A DNA stretch of 64,000 nucleotides from an uncultured Pseudomonadota bacterium (GTDB lineage: Bacteria > Pseudomonadota > Alphaproteobacteria > RF32 > CAG-239), in NCBI GenBank assembly GCA_949298065.1, contig CASFUZ010000004.1, forward strand, positions 1 through 64,000. Reading direction: 5' to 3'. Positions 36,282 to 45,050 of this stretch are shown piece after piece. The notes under the pieces are model-generated. The model was not told where the DNA came from, made no database searches, and saw only the letters and a list, made by a program, of their open reading frames with translations. The position numbers and the translations under genes were made by a program. How positions within the stretch are numbered: the stretch's first letter is position 1; every line of letters starts with the position of its first letter.

Positions 36282-36835
36282 TATTGTCCACCTTTCATCA
36301 CTAATTCAAGACGATTCAGCTTAGACTTTAGAGAATCGTCAATCATATTTGAGTTAAATTTTATAACTAATCCGCCTAAAAGTTCAGGCTTAATCTGATA
36401 TTTAACAACAACTTTTGAAGAAAGCATTTTTTCAAGATTAGCCTTCAGCTTTTTATCCTGTGTTGCAGACAAAGCCTTAACCGTGCCAACCTCAACTTCA
36501 GTGATACCGTGCTTTGCATAATAAATATGCTTAAACTCATCAAGAATCTGCGCCATTTCGGCAAAGCGGCCGTTTTCGGCAATTAAGTTCAAACAATTCA
36601 GCGTTTCAGAATCAAGTTTGAGCTTTACCGCAACAGCTTTCAGGGCTGAAACCTTATCTTCAACTGCCCATAACGGATTGGCCAAATTTTTTATGATATC
36701 GGCATCCGCGCTTATGATATCATGAAGCTTAATGATATCTTCAGACACCTTCTCCACTGCTTTTTTCTCAACAGCAGCTTCATACAAGGCCAGAGCATAA
36801 ACGCGAGCGATTTTGGTTTTAGAATCTTTTTTCAA
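36281..36835 (-). CDS. atpH: ATP synthase F1 subunit delta
   Basis: A 184-residue protein. [21 protein letters not shown] is the OSCP/delta N-terminal helix, and the C-terminal [40 protein letters not shown] is the conserved IxPxLxGGxxxxxGxxxxDxSxxxxL region. It joins F1 to the peripheral stalk. The start appears to be TTG 36833-36835 (KKDSKTK follows); no ATG gives the complete N-terminal helix. It is the first gene of the operon, 80 bp after priA, in the alphaproteobacterial order with the Fo genes elsewhere. Confidence 0.95.
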   Translation of the reverse strand: MKKDSKTKIARVYALALYEAAVEKKAVEKVSEDIIKLHDIISADADIIKNLANPLWAVEDKVSALKAVAVKLKLDSETLNCLNLIAENGRFAEMAQILDEFKHIYYAKHGITEVEVGTVKALSATQDKKLKANLEKMLSSKVVVKYQIKPELLGGLVIKFNSNMIDDSLKSKLNRLELVMKGGQ

Positions 36836-36915
36836 TTTTAACTCTCAATTTTCTTATAAGATGGCTAGATGATATATAATAATTGGTTTCTAATTTATTA
36901 ATATTTTCTTTTTTC

Positions 36916-39093
36916 TCACATAAAAGAATACGGGTCTATATCCACACTAATCCGCACATTTGAGGGAGGCTCAACCTTGCGCAACCACTCTCTTATAACA
37001 TCCTGAATTTTAATATTTTTTGCCGTTTTCAGCAATAGCCTATATCTGTACTTTCCACGCAGCATAAATATCGGCGCGGGAGCTGGTCCTAATGTGGAAA
37101 TATTTTCCGTATTCGGCGCTGTCTGCCCCAACCTTATTGCCACATTTTCCGCTGCGTTTTGATTATTGCCGGTTACAATAATCGCAGCTAATTTTCCATA
37201 AGGCGGCATCTTTAAAATTTTTCTGGTCTTTTTTTCCAAAGTTAAGAACTTATCTCTATCATTGGCTATAAGTGCTTGTAATACCGCGTTTTCAGGGTAT
37301 AAGGTTTGCAGACAAACCGTGCCTTTTTTCTCACCTCTGCCGGCTCGTCCCGAAACCTGAGACAATAACTGAAATGTTTGTTCCGAAGCCCTTAAATCAC
37401 TCCCCATCAATCCTAAATCAGCATCAACAATTCCGACCAAAGTTAAGCTCGGAAAATGATGCCCTTTGGCAAGAATCTGCGTACCGATTAAAATATCCAC
37501 CTCACCTTTTTCCATTTTGCGGATTACTTCAGAAACATCCGCCAAAGAAGATGTGATATCGCTTGATAAAATCTCTATTCTGGCATCGGGGAATCTGCCT
37601 TTAACTTCTTCGGCTATTCTTTCCACCCCGGGGCCGCAAGCCGTTAACCCATCTTCCGAGCCGCATTCTGGGCAACAAGACAGAATAGATGTCGTATAGC
37701 CGCAATGATGGCAGACCAAAGAATGTGTCCGTTTATGTTCGGTGAGCCAAGCCGTACAGTTCGGACACTGAATCCGATGTCCGCAATCGCGGCAAATGGT
37801 CAGCGGCGCATAGCCCCTGCGGTTTAAGAACAAAACCGACTGCTCGCCTTTTTCCAAATTTTCTTTCAAGGCATTAACCAAAGTCGGAGCCAACCAAGAG
37901 ACTCCCCAAGTTCCCTTTTGCGGTTTGTCCTTTTTCAAGTCCAAAATCTTAATCTCGGGTAGCAATGCAGCGGCGTAACGGCTTGTTAAGCGGACAGAAT
38001 CGTATTTTCCGCTCTCCACATTGCAAACTGTTTCCAAATCCGGTGTGGCGGTTGATAAAATCAGCGGAAAACCTTCAAACTTAGCCCTCACGACAGCCAT
38101 ATCCCGCCCCTGATAATTTACGACATCTTCCTGCTTAAAAGAATGATCATGGCTCTCATCTATAACAATCAGCCCTAAATCAGCAAAAGGCAAGAACAAT
38201 GCCGAACGCGCGCCGACAACAACCTTGGCCCGCCCTTCTATCACCGCCGTCCAATTATCCATTCTTTCTCTTTGTCCCAAGCCTGAATGCCAGCAAGCCG
38301 GTTTAACCCCGAAACGTTTTTCAAACCTATTCAGCCACTGGGTGGTCAAAGAGATTTCCGGCACCATAATCAGAACCTGGCGGCCGCATTCCAAAGCCTT
38401 GGCTACCGCCTCAAAATAAACTTCCGTTTTACCTGAACCAGTTACGCCATCCAAAAGCGTTACGGAAAAGCCGTTTTCAATCTTCTCAACCAAATGCTCG
38501 GCCGCTGCGGCTTGCTCAGGTGTCAGATTAACTTTTTGGTGCTTGGAATTTGGTTTTGCAAAAGTTTTTTTCTTTTCAACCGTAAAGGGCTCCAAGACTC
38601 CGGCATCTATCATGGTTTTGACAACAGCCGGTCCACAACCCGCTCCGGCGCAGATTTCCGACTTGCTGTAAGGATAATGTTTTAAGAGCTCCATCACCCG
38701 CCAGCGAGCATCGGAATTTTTGAGTTTTGCCTCTGCCAAAGTTTTGCCGGACAAGCGATAAAGCGTGGTGGTCTGATTATCATCAAAAACTGCCTTCACC
38801 CCCATTGTCATTTTTAAGGTGAGCCCTAAAAAAGCCATATTATACGAGGCAACAAAAGTGATGAATTTACGCATATTTTCAGACATTGGCGGAAAGGCTA
38901 AAACCTCAATCACGGCTTTAATTTTGTTTTCTTCCAGCTTGGAAGAACGCCCTATTTTCCAGACAACGCCGACGATTTTTTCTCTGCCGAAAGGTACACG
39001 AACGAAAGAGCCGAGAGGAATTTCCTCCTCGGTTTTATAATCAAAAACATCATTAAAAGGCAAAGGCAGCAAAACGCCTATTATCTGCGACAA
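36916..39093 (-). CDS. priA: primosomal protein N' (replication restart helicase PriA)
   Basis: A 725-residue helicase of normal length. The N-terminal 3'-DNA-binding domain (GVLLPLPFNDVFDYKT, VRVPFGREKIVGVVW) is followed by the core with Walker A GVTGSGKTEVYFEAV (~215), DESH box IVIDESHDHSF (~310), STATPDLETV, and the zinc ribbon CRDCGHRIQCPNC / CHHCG / CCPECGSEDG (~430-475). QLLSQVSGRAGRGEKKG is motif VI. PriA reloads DnaB at abandoned forks. It lies immediately upstream of atpHAGDC, with a xerC-type recombinase nearby, as in many alphaproteobacteria. Confidence 0.98.
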   Translation of the reverse strand: MSQIIGVLLPLPFNDVFDYKTEEEIPLGSFVRVPFGREKIVGVVWKIGRSSKLEENKIKAVIEVLAFPPMSENMRKFITFVASYNMAFLGLTLKMTMGVKAVFDDNQTTTLYRLSGKTLAEAKLKNSDARWRVMELLKHYPYSKSEICAGAGCGPAVVKTMIDAGVLEPFTVEKKKTFAKPNSKHQKVNLTPEQAAAAEHLVEKIENGFSVTLLDGVTGSGKTEVYFEAVAKALECGRQVLIMVPEISLTTQWLNRFEKRFGVKPACWHSGLGQRERMDNWTAVIEGRAKVVVGARSALFLPFADLGLIVIDESHDHSFKQEDVVNYQGRDMAVVRAKFEGFPLILSTATPDLETVCNVESGKYDSVRLTSRYAAALLPEIKILDLKKDKPQKGTWGVSWLAPTLVNALKENLEKGEQSVLFLNRRGYAPLTICRDCGHRIQCPNCTAWLTEHKRTHSLVCHHCGYTTSILSCCPECGSEDGLTACGPGVERIAEEVKGRFPDARIEILSSDITSSLADVSEVIRKMEKGEVDILIGTQILAKGHHFPSLTLVGIVDADLGLMGSDLRASEQTFQLLSQVSGRAGRGEKKGTVCLQTLYPENAVLQALIANDRDKFLTLEKKTRKILKMPPYGKLAAIIVTGNNQNAAENVAIRLGQTAPNTENISTLGPAPAPIFMLRGKYRYRLLLKTAKNIKIQDVIREWLRKVEPPSNVRISVDIDPYSFM

Positions 39094-39173
39094 GTTCGTA
39101 CCTCTGAATTGTTACTTGAACAGATAATAGCAATTTGCTGATTTTAAAACAAATCTGTTTGTATTTTACGCAC

Positions 39174-39214
39174 AAAAAAACAGCCGAATTTTTTATAATT
39201 CAGCTGTTTTTGTT
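39174..39214 (-). terminator. terminator after the 108-residue gene
   Basis: On the minus strand AACAGCTGAAT and ATTCGGCTGTT pair (one G-T) around an AT-rich loop and are followed by seven T. It separates the leftward gene at 39227 from priA. Confidence 0.82.
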
Positions 39215-39226
39215 TTTTAATTTTCC

Positions 39227-39553
39227 TTAAATGCAGGCCAAATTTTTGGTCAGGTTTTCTATCCGCCTAACATCACAAGCGCGCCAACATTCTCCTAGTT
39301 GCTCACTAAGCTCTATGTTCAAAATATCACCTTTTTCACACAATGAAGCAAAAACAAAAGGCGTTAAGGCTGATAATTTTTCACTGTTTACATCTGAAAC
39401 CTGATATTTTGAATCCAAAATAAAAGTCAGAATTTTGCAACTGTTGTCTTTGAACCTAATCAGCATCTTAATGCAGCTGTGATCCAAGCCTTTTTTACTA
39501 AATGTAAACGGATGACTGACCGAAACAATCTCTGCAGTTAATGTCTTTTCCAT
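39227..39553 (-). CDS. small protein of unknown function
   Basis: A 108-residue soluble protein that I do not recognise. It looks like a beta-rich domain (LTAEIVSVSHPFTF, IKMLIRFKDNSCKILTFILDS) with an acidic second half and six Cys scattered along it (HSCIKM, NSCKIL, LCEKGD, GECWRACDVRR, LACI). It has no signal peptide or membrane segment. A strong terminator 11 bp downstream and regular codon use support it as a real gene. It is divergent from xerC with a 128-bp gap; no functional link is implied. Confidence 0.65.
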   Translation of the reverse strand: MEKTLTAEIVSVSHPFTFSKKGLDHSCIKMLIRFKDNSCKILTFILDSKYQVSDVNSEKLSALTPFVFASLCEKGDILNIELSEQLGECWRACDVRRIENLTKNLACI

Positions 39554-39665
39554 AATTATGAAATTTTAGTTCAACATAATGTTATATAATTGTATTTGGA
39601 TTGTCAGTATGGTTACGCCAGAAGCAAATAATTGTCAAGATTTATACCAAAATTTAACCCTACCC

Positions 39666-39674
39666 TGATATAAT
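39666..39674 (+). promoter_or_regulatory. extended -10 element of xerC, close to the start codon
   Basis: TGATATAAT is a perfect extended -10 (TGN-TATAAT). It ends 7 bp before the xerC ATG, so transcription would start at or next to the start codon; no Shine-Dalgarno is present. This suggests a leaderless mRNA. Confidence 0.45.
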
Positions 39675-39681
39675 TATTGTT

Positions 39682-40626
39682 ATGAAAAGCGAGATTAAAT
39701 TTAATGCCGCGCGCGATGCCTTGGATTGTATCAACAAATGGCGCGGTTGGCTCAAAAATGAAAGGCGTTATTCAGAACATACGTTGGATGCCTATGCTCG
39801 TGATTTGTCCGAATTTTTTGCTTTCTTTGATAAACCCTTAAATCTTGCCAAGCTCGGCAAACTTGATGTACGCGATTTTCGTGCTTATTTGGCGGCTCGC
39901 GCGGCAAAGCATCTTGAAAAAAGTTCTATTGCCCGAGAAATCTCGGCGGTTAAAAACTTTTTTAAGTGGTTGGACAGGTCAGATATTGTCAAAAACTCTG
40001 CCATTAGCGTTATATCCTCGCCCAGAAAGCCCAAGATTCTGCCCAAAGCTTTGGATATTGATGAAACTTTTGATGTTCTCAAAAATGCGGCTGCTTTACA
40101 AAACACCAAAAACCCCGATGATGCCTACTGGATGAGCCTACGCGACAAGGCTGTATTTATTCTGCTTTATGGTTGCGGGCTGCGTATCTCCGAAGCCCTG
40201 AATCTTAACTATGGGGACTTGGATAATAAAGACTTTATGCGGATTGTGGGTAAAGGGCAAAAGACCAGAATTGTTCCTCTGCTCCCTGCGGTTATTGAGG
40301 CTGTTGAAGCCTACAAACAAGAATGTCCTTACAAAATGAAAAAAGGCGAAGCCCTCTTCTTGGGCGCACGTGGTGAAAGACTTTCTCCGCGTATTATTCA
40401 ACGCCGTCTTGAAAAAATTAGAGCAGAGCTCGGACTGCCCAATACGGTAACGCCGCACGCGCTCAGGCATTCTTTTGCCACGCATCTCTTAGCTGAAGGC
40501 ACCGATCTCCGCTCTATTCAGGAGCTGTTGGGACATGCTTCCTTGACCACGACCCAACGCTACACCGATGTTGAGATTGAACACCTGCACAAAGAATATG
40601 AAAAAGCCGATTTGCTTAAAGACTAG
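39682..40626 (+). CDS. xerC: tyrosine recombinase XerC
   Basis: A 314-residue tyrosine recombinase. The N-terminal SAM-like core-binding domain (residues ~18-110) contains WLKNERRYSEHTLDAYARDLSEFFAFF. The catalytic domain has Arg in YGCGLRISEALNL, Lys in VGKGQKTRIVPLL, HALRHSF with HxxR, LLGHASLTTTQRYT with the second His, and the nucleophilic Tyr in RYTDV. XerC with XerD resolves chromosome dimers at dif during division. Length and linkage to priA favour XerC and not a phage integrase. A hairpin at 40693 follows. Confidence 0.92.
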   Translation: MKSEIKFNAARDALDCINKWRGWLKNERRYSEHTLDAYARDLSEFFAFFDKPLNLAKLGKLDVRDFRAYLAARAAKHLEKSSIAREISAVKNFFKWLDRSDIVKNSAISVISSPRKPKILPKALDIDETFDVLKNAAALQNTKNPDDAYWMSLRDKAVFILLYGCGLRISEALNLNYGDLDNKDFMRIVGKGQKTRIVPLLPAVIEAVEAYKQECPYKMKKGEALFLGARGERLSPRIIQRRLEKIRAELGLPNTVTPHALRHSFATHLLAEGTDLRSIQELLGHASLTTTQRYTDVEIEHLHKEYEKADLLKD

Positions 40627-40692
40627 CCAAACCTCAATCATGACGACACGCTAAACATTACTTCTTTGCCCGATATTGAGATTATGACAACA

Positions 40693-40726
40693 AAAAAAGT
40701 ACCGAACTCTTGCTCGGTACTTTTTC
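40693..40726. terminator. bidirectional terminator between xerC and rpmG
   Basis: AAAAAGTACCGA and TCGGTACTTTTT form a 12-bp stem with an 8-nt loop. A and T runs at both ends suit termination of the convergent xerC and rpmG transcripts. Confidence 0.9.
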
Positions 40727-40758
40727 TAAACTTACAACTTAAACTTTTTTTTGAAAAA

Positions 40759-40926
40759 TTACTTAAGTTTCTTCTCTACGAACTCTTCATGTTTCTTGGA
40801 TTTCTTGTCATATTTTTTCAAAGACAATTTTTCCGGATGAGTCCGCGGATTCTTTTCAGCAAGATAGAATGTGCCTGTACCGGCAGTGCTCTCTAATTTT
40901 ACTTTAACTTTTACTGCTTTTGCCAT
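40759..40926 (-). CDS. rpmG: 50S ribosomal protein L33
   Basis: A 55-residue basic protein, found by translating the minus strand. It runs AKAVKVKVKLESTAGTG, then FYLAEKNPRTHPEKLSLKK and YDKKSKKHEEFVEKKLK. FYxxxKNxRxxPEKLxLKKYDP-like sequence is diagnostic of L33. It is the Cys-free form (no CxxC), which does not bind zinc and is thought to serve when zinc is scarce, although in many proteobacteria it is the only copy. It is a single gene with a terminator 33 bp downstream. Confidence 0.95.
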   Translation of the reverse strand: MAKAVKVKVKLESTAGTGTFYLAEKNPRTHPEKLSLKKYDKKSKKHEEFVEKKLK

Positions 40927-41007
40927 TTTTTTACTCTTTTAAAATAGGTTTCAAAATCAACATTTAGGCGTAATATACATTTTTTAAGCTTCTTGTCAAC
41001 AAGAATT

Positions 41008-42111
41008 TTACTTGTTTTTGTTCAATAAAGCCAAAGCCACCTCAATATCTATGTCAAAATCAGCTCTTTCCTCTTGCGGACAAGCAGTCTCTTTTTGGGA
41101 AATTATGCGCTCGGGTACATCATTCTCACGTCTGCCTGACATACAAACATCTGGCAAAACGCCGATTTTATCTATCTTGCGCTCCATCGGCGTATAAAAA
41201 TATGCTGCCGTTAAGGCCATAGTGCTGTCATTTTCCAGCAAAACCATTTTTTGAACAGAGCCTTTGCCATAGGTTTGGGTTCCGACCACCGTGGCACGCC
41301 CCTGCTCATGCAAGGCGGCGGCCATTACCTCTGCAGATGATGCCGTTTGGCCATCCACCAAAATGATAATCGGTTTTTCAGCCAAAACATCGCCGCCTTC
41401 CGCAACATAATATTTGTTCATATCCTCATTGCGACCAACGGTATAAGTTACAATACTTCCTTCATCCAAAAACAAGCCGCTGATGGCAACAGCCTCCGAC
41501 AACAAACCGCCTTGGTTGCCACGCAAGTCCAAAATAAGCCCTGAAAAATTCTTGTTTTCGGCTAAGGTTTTTAAAACATTTTCTTTGCTATATTTATTAA
41601 AAGCACCGATTTTGATATATAAAACATTGTCTATCAGCCGTTCGGCATAAGGATTATAATATTTTTTCTCATTTCTCTTGTCGGGCGCAAAAGTACTATA
41701 GTAGCTTGAGGCGGAATCAAACTTGGGCAAGGCATCCGCCATTAAGCGGTCAAGCGTCTCAAAATCGCGCCGTTCCAACTCTTCGGAATATTTTGCGGCT
41801 GCTTTAATTATCTCATTGCTAACCTCTTCCCAAGCTTTGATATCATTGGTATCTTCCGGCTTATAAACCACCTTAACAACTCTGCCGTTTGCATAAAGGC
41901 TTAGTCTCTTGCCGTCATCGGCAACTTGCAATCTCTTGTCTAATGTATGCAAAGATTTGAGCATTAAAGTAGCGAATTGACCGACATCTACCTTTTTTAC
42001 ATAAGCCTGTTCCATTGCCGTATAAATTTTGGCAAGCTGAGACATCTCCTCGGCAAAGCCGGCACGAATCGTTGCAATACTTAGTAAAACTGCTAAAAAC
42101 AATATTCTCAT
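41008..42111 (-). CDS. S41 family (CtpA-like) peptidase lacking a recognisable PDZ domain
   Basis: A 367-residue periplasmic protease with a signal peptide (MRILFLAVLLSIATIRAGFA). The S41 core is clear: VLYIKIGAFN, LILDLRGNQGGLLSEAVAISGLFLD, IIILVDGQTASSAEVMAAAL with the catalytic Ser, and GTQTYGKGSVQ with the catalytic Lys. Typical CtpA proteins carry a ~90-residue PDZ domain between the helical N-terminal part and the core; here FDSASSYYSTF leads after ~25 residues into the core, so PDZ appears absent. The ATG overlaps the rnr stop (ATGA), implying translational coupling. CtpA-type enzymes process or degrade envelope proteins; the substrate here is unknown. Confidence 0.88.
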   Translation of the reverse strand: MRILFLAVLLSIATIRAGFAEEMSQLAKIYTAMEQAYVKKVDVGQFATLMLKSLHTLDKRLQVADDGKRLSLYANGRVVKVVYKPEDTNDIKAWEEVSNEIIKAAAKYSEELERRDFETLDRLMADALPKFDSASSYYSTFAPDKRNEKKYYNPYAERLIDNVLYIKIGAFNKYSKENVLKTLAENKNFSGLILDLRGNQGGLLSEAVAISGLFLDEGSIVTYTVGRNEDMNKYYVAEGGDVLAEKPIIILVDGQTASSAEVMAAALHEQGRATVVGTQTYGKGSVQKMVLLENDSTMALTAAYFYTPMERKIDKIGVLPDVCMSGRRENDVPERIISQKETACPQEERADFDIDIEVALALLNKNK

Positions 42112-44192
42112 TTTTTGTGTTTCTTTCCGGTTTTGCCTGTTTTTTTGGTCTTGGATTTTGGCTTTTTAGGCTTAGAGCTTTTGTCTTTCTTCCTCTCTTT
42201 GCGCCGAAAACTTCCGCGTAATCCTTTTTCATAATAATCAACGCCTTCGTTTTCATCTACAAATTTAAATATTAATCCACCGCTTATCGGCGAGGCTTCT
42301 TCTAATCTGGCTGTGATGACATCTCCGAAAGCAAAAGTTCGGCCGCTTGTCTCGCCATATAATTCCAAACCGAAATTATGCAATTCATAATCATCATCCG
42401 GCAAGGTGCGCATCGGGATTAAGCCTTCCGCGCCCAAACTCTCCACTGCAACAAAAAGTCCGGCTGTGCCGATACCTGATATCTTGACCTCAAAATCGCT
42501 GCCGACCGCCGGTTGCAGGTAAGATGACAAGAATCTTGCCACGGTATCCCTTTCCGCCGAAACGGCACTTCTTTCCGTGGCCGAAATATGCTCGCCAATC
42601 TCCTTAAACAGTTCCCTGTTCATATTATCTTCCAAAGCACCGCCGTCCGGCATATGATAAGCTTTTATCAGGGCGCGATGAATGAGTAAATCCGCATAGC
42701 GGCGAATGGGCGATGTGAAATGCGCATAATCCGCCAATCCCAAACCAAAATGCCCCAAATGCTCCGGCGAATATCTGGCTTGGGATTGCAAACGCAATAT
42801 CAGATTACTAATTCCGTCCGAATAACCCTTAGCGGCGCAGACTTCCAAAATCTTGTTAAAATGCGCCGGTTTCAAAGCATTTTCATCCGGCAGTTTTAGC
42901 CCCAGATTATGCAGCAGAGGCTCAATCTCCTGCAATTTTTCGGGTTGCGGTTTTTCATGTACCCGATACATTACCGGCAGATTTTGCGCCGCCAAGACTT
43001 TTGCCGCCGCGACATTGGCATTTATCATAAACTCCTCTACCAGACTATGACTGGTATAATGCTCGGCTTTTGACACAGACTGAATTAAGCCATCCTTGCC
43101 GATTTTTATCTTAATCTCGGGGATATCCAGCTCCAAAGCGCCACGTTTTTTCTTGGCCTTTGCCAGAGCAAAATACGCCTCATACAAAGGTTGGATAACC
43201 GTGGTAAAAAGCCCTGAAGTTTGCGCATTAAACTTGCCATCAAAAGCTTCCTGAACTTCCTTATAAGTCAGTCTGGCAGCTGATTTTATGACGGCACGTT
43301 TAAAGTCATAACTTTTCAAATTGCCGCTCTTGTCTATCTTCATAAAACAAGCTATGGCCGCTCGCTCAACTTTGGGGCGGAGCGAGCATAAATCATTACA
43401 TAATTTTTCAGGCAACATCGGCACAACCATATTCGGAAGATAAACCGAATTGCCTCTTCTGTAAGCCTCTCTGTCCAGCTCGCTTTCCGGACGCACATAA
43501 TAAGCCACATCGGCTATTGCCACAATCAGATTAAACCCTGTTTCCGTGCGTTCGGCATAGACCGCATCATCAAAGTCCTTTGAATCTTCGCCGTCTATGG
43601 TTACCAAAGGCAACATCGTTAAATCTGCCCGACCCTTGGCTGAAAATTTGGGGCTCTTTTCCGCTTCCTTGATTGCTTTTTCCGGAAACTCCTGACGGAT
43701 GCCGTATTTATCCAGCACCAAACAAGAAACAGCTTTGTTCAGGTTAAAAGGACCATAATTTTTGATAATCCTTGCTTCCTTAAATCTTCTTTCGCCGCTT
43801 AAAACAACCGCTACAAAATCGCCGACCTTGTTTTTGCCGACATCATCCAGCAAATAATCCATATGCTGAATTTTTTCGGCGGGTTTGAGGTAATAGCGCC
43901 CTTCTCTCTTCTCAATAATACCAAAAATTTTTTCCTGAGCCGCCGCATTTGTCGCCGCCATCACCCTTGCCAAAGGCTTGACCCAAACCTCGCCTTTGCG
44001 CGCGGTGATTTTGCCGATAAATTTATCTCCGACTTCAAGCGCGGGTTTTATCTTTTTGTTTTCCGCGACATAAATTCTGGCGGAAGAAGAACCTTCGCTC
44101 GGGCGCGCGATTAAATCTCCGTGCCGACCGATGGCATAAACTTCCATCAACTTGGTTTCGCCGTCAAATTTTTTATCAATATTTTTCTTCAT
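42108..44192 (-). CDS. rnr: ribonuclease R
   Basis: A 694-residue 3'-5' exoribonuclease. The order is two cold-shock-like OB domains (residues ~15-190), the RNB catalytic domain beginning LVTIDGEDSKDFDDAVYAE (the four-Asp Mg2+ site) through YAHFTSPIRRYADLLIHRAL, the S1 domain (FEVKISGIGTAGLFVAVESLGAEGLIP) and a Lys-rich tail (RRKERKKDKSSKPKKPKSKTKK). It is shorter than the usual ~750-810 residues because the N-terminal helix-turn-helix region is absent. It degrades structured RNA, including rRNA and tmRNA-tagged messages. The start lies inside the xth 3' end (17-bp overlap), and the stop overlaps the S41 gene. Confidence 0.97.
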   Translation of the reverse strand: MKKNIDKKFDGETKLMEVYAIGRHGDLIARPSEGSSSARIYVAENKKIKPALEVGDKFIGKITARKGEVWVKPLARVMAATNAAAQEKIFGIIEKREGRYYLKPAEKIQHMDYLLDDVGKNKVGDFVAVVLSGERRFKEARIIKNYGPFNLNKAVSCLVLDKYGIRQEFPEKAIKEAEKSPKFSAKGRADLTMLPLVTIDGEDSKDFDDAVYAERTETGFNLIVAIADVAYYVRPESELDREAYRRGNSVYLPNMVVPMLPEKLCNDLCSLRPKVERAAIACFMKIDKSGNLKSYDFKRAVIKSAARLTYKEVQEAFDGKFNAQTSGLFTTVIQPLYEAYFALAKAKKKRGALELDIPEIKIKIGKDGLIQSVSKAEHYTSHSLVEEFMINANVAAAKVLAAQNLPVMYRVHEKPQPEKLQEIEPLLHNLGLKLPDENALKPAHFNKILEVCAAKGYSDGISNLILRLQSQARYSPEHLGHFGLGLADYAHFTSPIRRYADLLIHRALIKAYHMPDGGALEDNMNRELFKEIGEHISATERSAVSAERDTVARFLSSYLQPAVGSDFEVKISGIGTAGLFVAVESLGAEGLIPMRTLPDDDYELHNFGLELYGETSGRTFAFGDVITARLEEASPISGGLIFKFVDENEGVDYYEKGLRGSFRRKERKKDKSSKPKKPKSKTKKTGKTGKKHKK

Positions 44193-44991
44193 GATTTTCC
44201 AACTTTAATTCTGCAACAAGAGCCGTATGGTCTGAAGGTTTTACACCCGTTCGCGGGCTTTTATCTACTTGGCAAAAATTTAGCATATCCGCAGCCTTTG
44301 GCGAGAGCATAAGATAATCTATCCGCATACCGTAATCAGCCGTGAGCGCATTGCCGGAATAATCCCAAAAGGTATAACCGACATCTTGAGGATGAAGCGT
44401 GCGGAAAGCATCAAACCAGCCTTGATAAAGCAGTGCGCGAAAGCGCTCTCTGGTTTCGGGGCGCATTAGTGCATTTTTGCGAAAAAGCTCGGGGTTATAA
44501 ACATCCGCATCCATAAAAATAACATTAAAATCGCCGCCTAAAACAACCGTCTTATTCTCTTCCAGCAGGTTTTGCGCATGTGCCAAAAAAGCATCCATCC
44601 AACGCAATTTATATTCAAACTTTGTTGTATCATCCGGCGCATTATAGGGTGGATTGCCGTTGGGCATATAGATTGAGGCAACGCGCACGTTTCTACCCCC
44701 AACATCAACATCTGCTTCCAAATAGCGGGCATTCTCGTCGGCAAAATTCGGCAAGCCCTCATGAACTATTTTAATCTTATGTTTGCTCAAAATCGCCACT
44801 CCGTTATAACTTTTTTGCCCCAAAATTTTGGTATCATAGCCCAACATCTGAATATCAAAAAACGGAAAGGCGTTGAACTCCGATTTTATCTCTTGCAGCA
44901 AGACAATATCCGGCTGCGTTGCATTAAGCCATGCGCTCAAGTTTTCCAATCTGGCATTCACCGAGTTGACGTTATAAGTTGCTATTTTCAT
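44176..44991 (-). CDS. xth: exodeoxyribonuclease III
   Basis: A 271-residue AP endonuclease/3'-exonuclease of normal length. KIATYNVNSVNARLENLSAWL, IVLLQEIKSE with the catalytic Glu, YMPNGNPPYN, VLGGDFNVIFMDADVYNP with the Asp/Asn pair, LHPQDVGYTFWDY, and RIDYLMLS followed by PSDHTALVAEL with the terminal Asp-His are all present. It cleaves abasic sites in base excision repair. It is the first gene of an xth-rnr-S41 operon, divergent from dgt. Confidence 0.96.
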   Translation of the reverse strand: MKIATYNVNSVNARLENLSAWLNATQPDIVLLQEIKSEFNAFPFFDIQMLGYDTKILGQKSYNGVAILSKHKIKIVHEGLPNFADENARYLEADVDVGGRNVRVASIYMPNGNPPYNAPDDTTKFEYKLRWMDAFLAHAQNLLEENKTVVLGGDFNVIFMDADVYNPELFRKNALMRPETRERFRALLYQGWFDAFRTLHPQDVGYTFWDYSGNALTADYGMRIDYLMLSPKAADMLNFCQVDKSPRTGVKPSDHTALVAELKLENHEEKY

Positions 44992-45034
44992 TTTGCGCCT
45001 TTTACCAAATGTTTAAGAATATGGTTTAAGTATA

Positions 45035-45040
45035 TATAAT
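45035..45040 (+). promoter_or_regulatory. TATAAT box just upstream of dgt
   Basis: A perfect TATAAT ends 10 bp before the dgt ATG, and no Shine-Dalgarno lies between. With normal spacing the transcript would have a leader of only about 3-5 nt, similar to the xerC case. No convincing -35 box is present. Confidence 0.35.
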
Positions 45041-45050
45041 AATCCATTAA

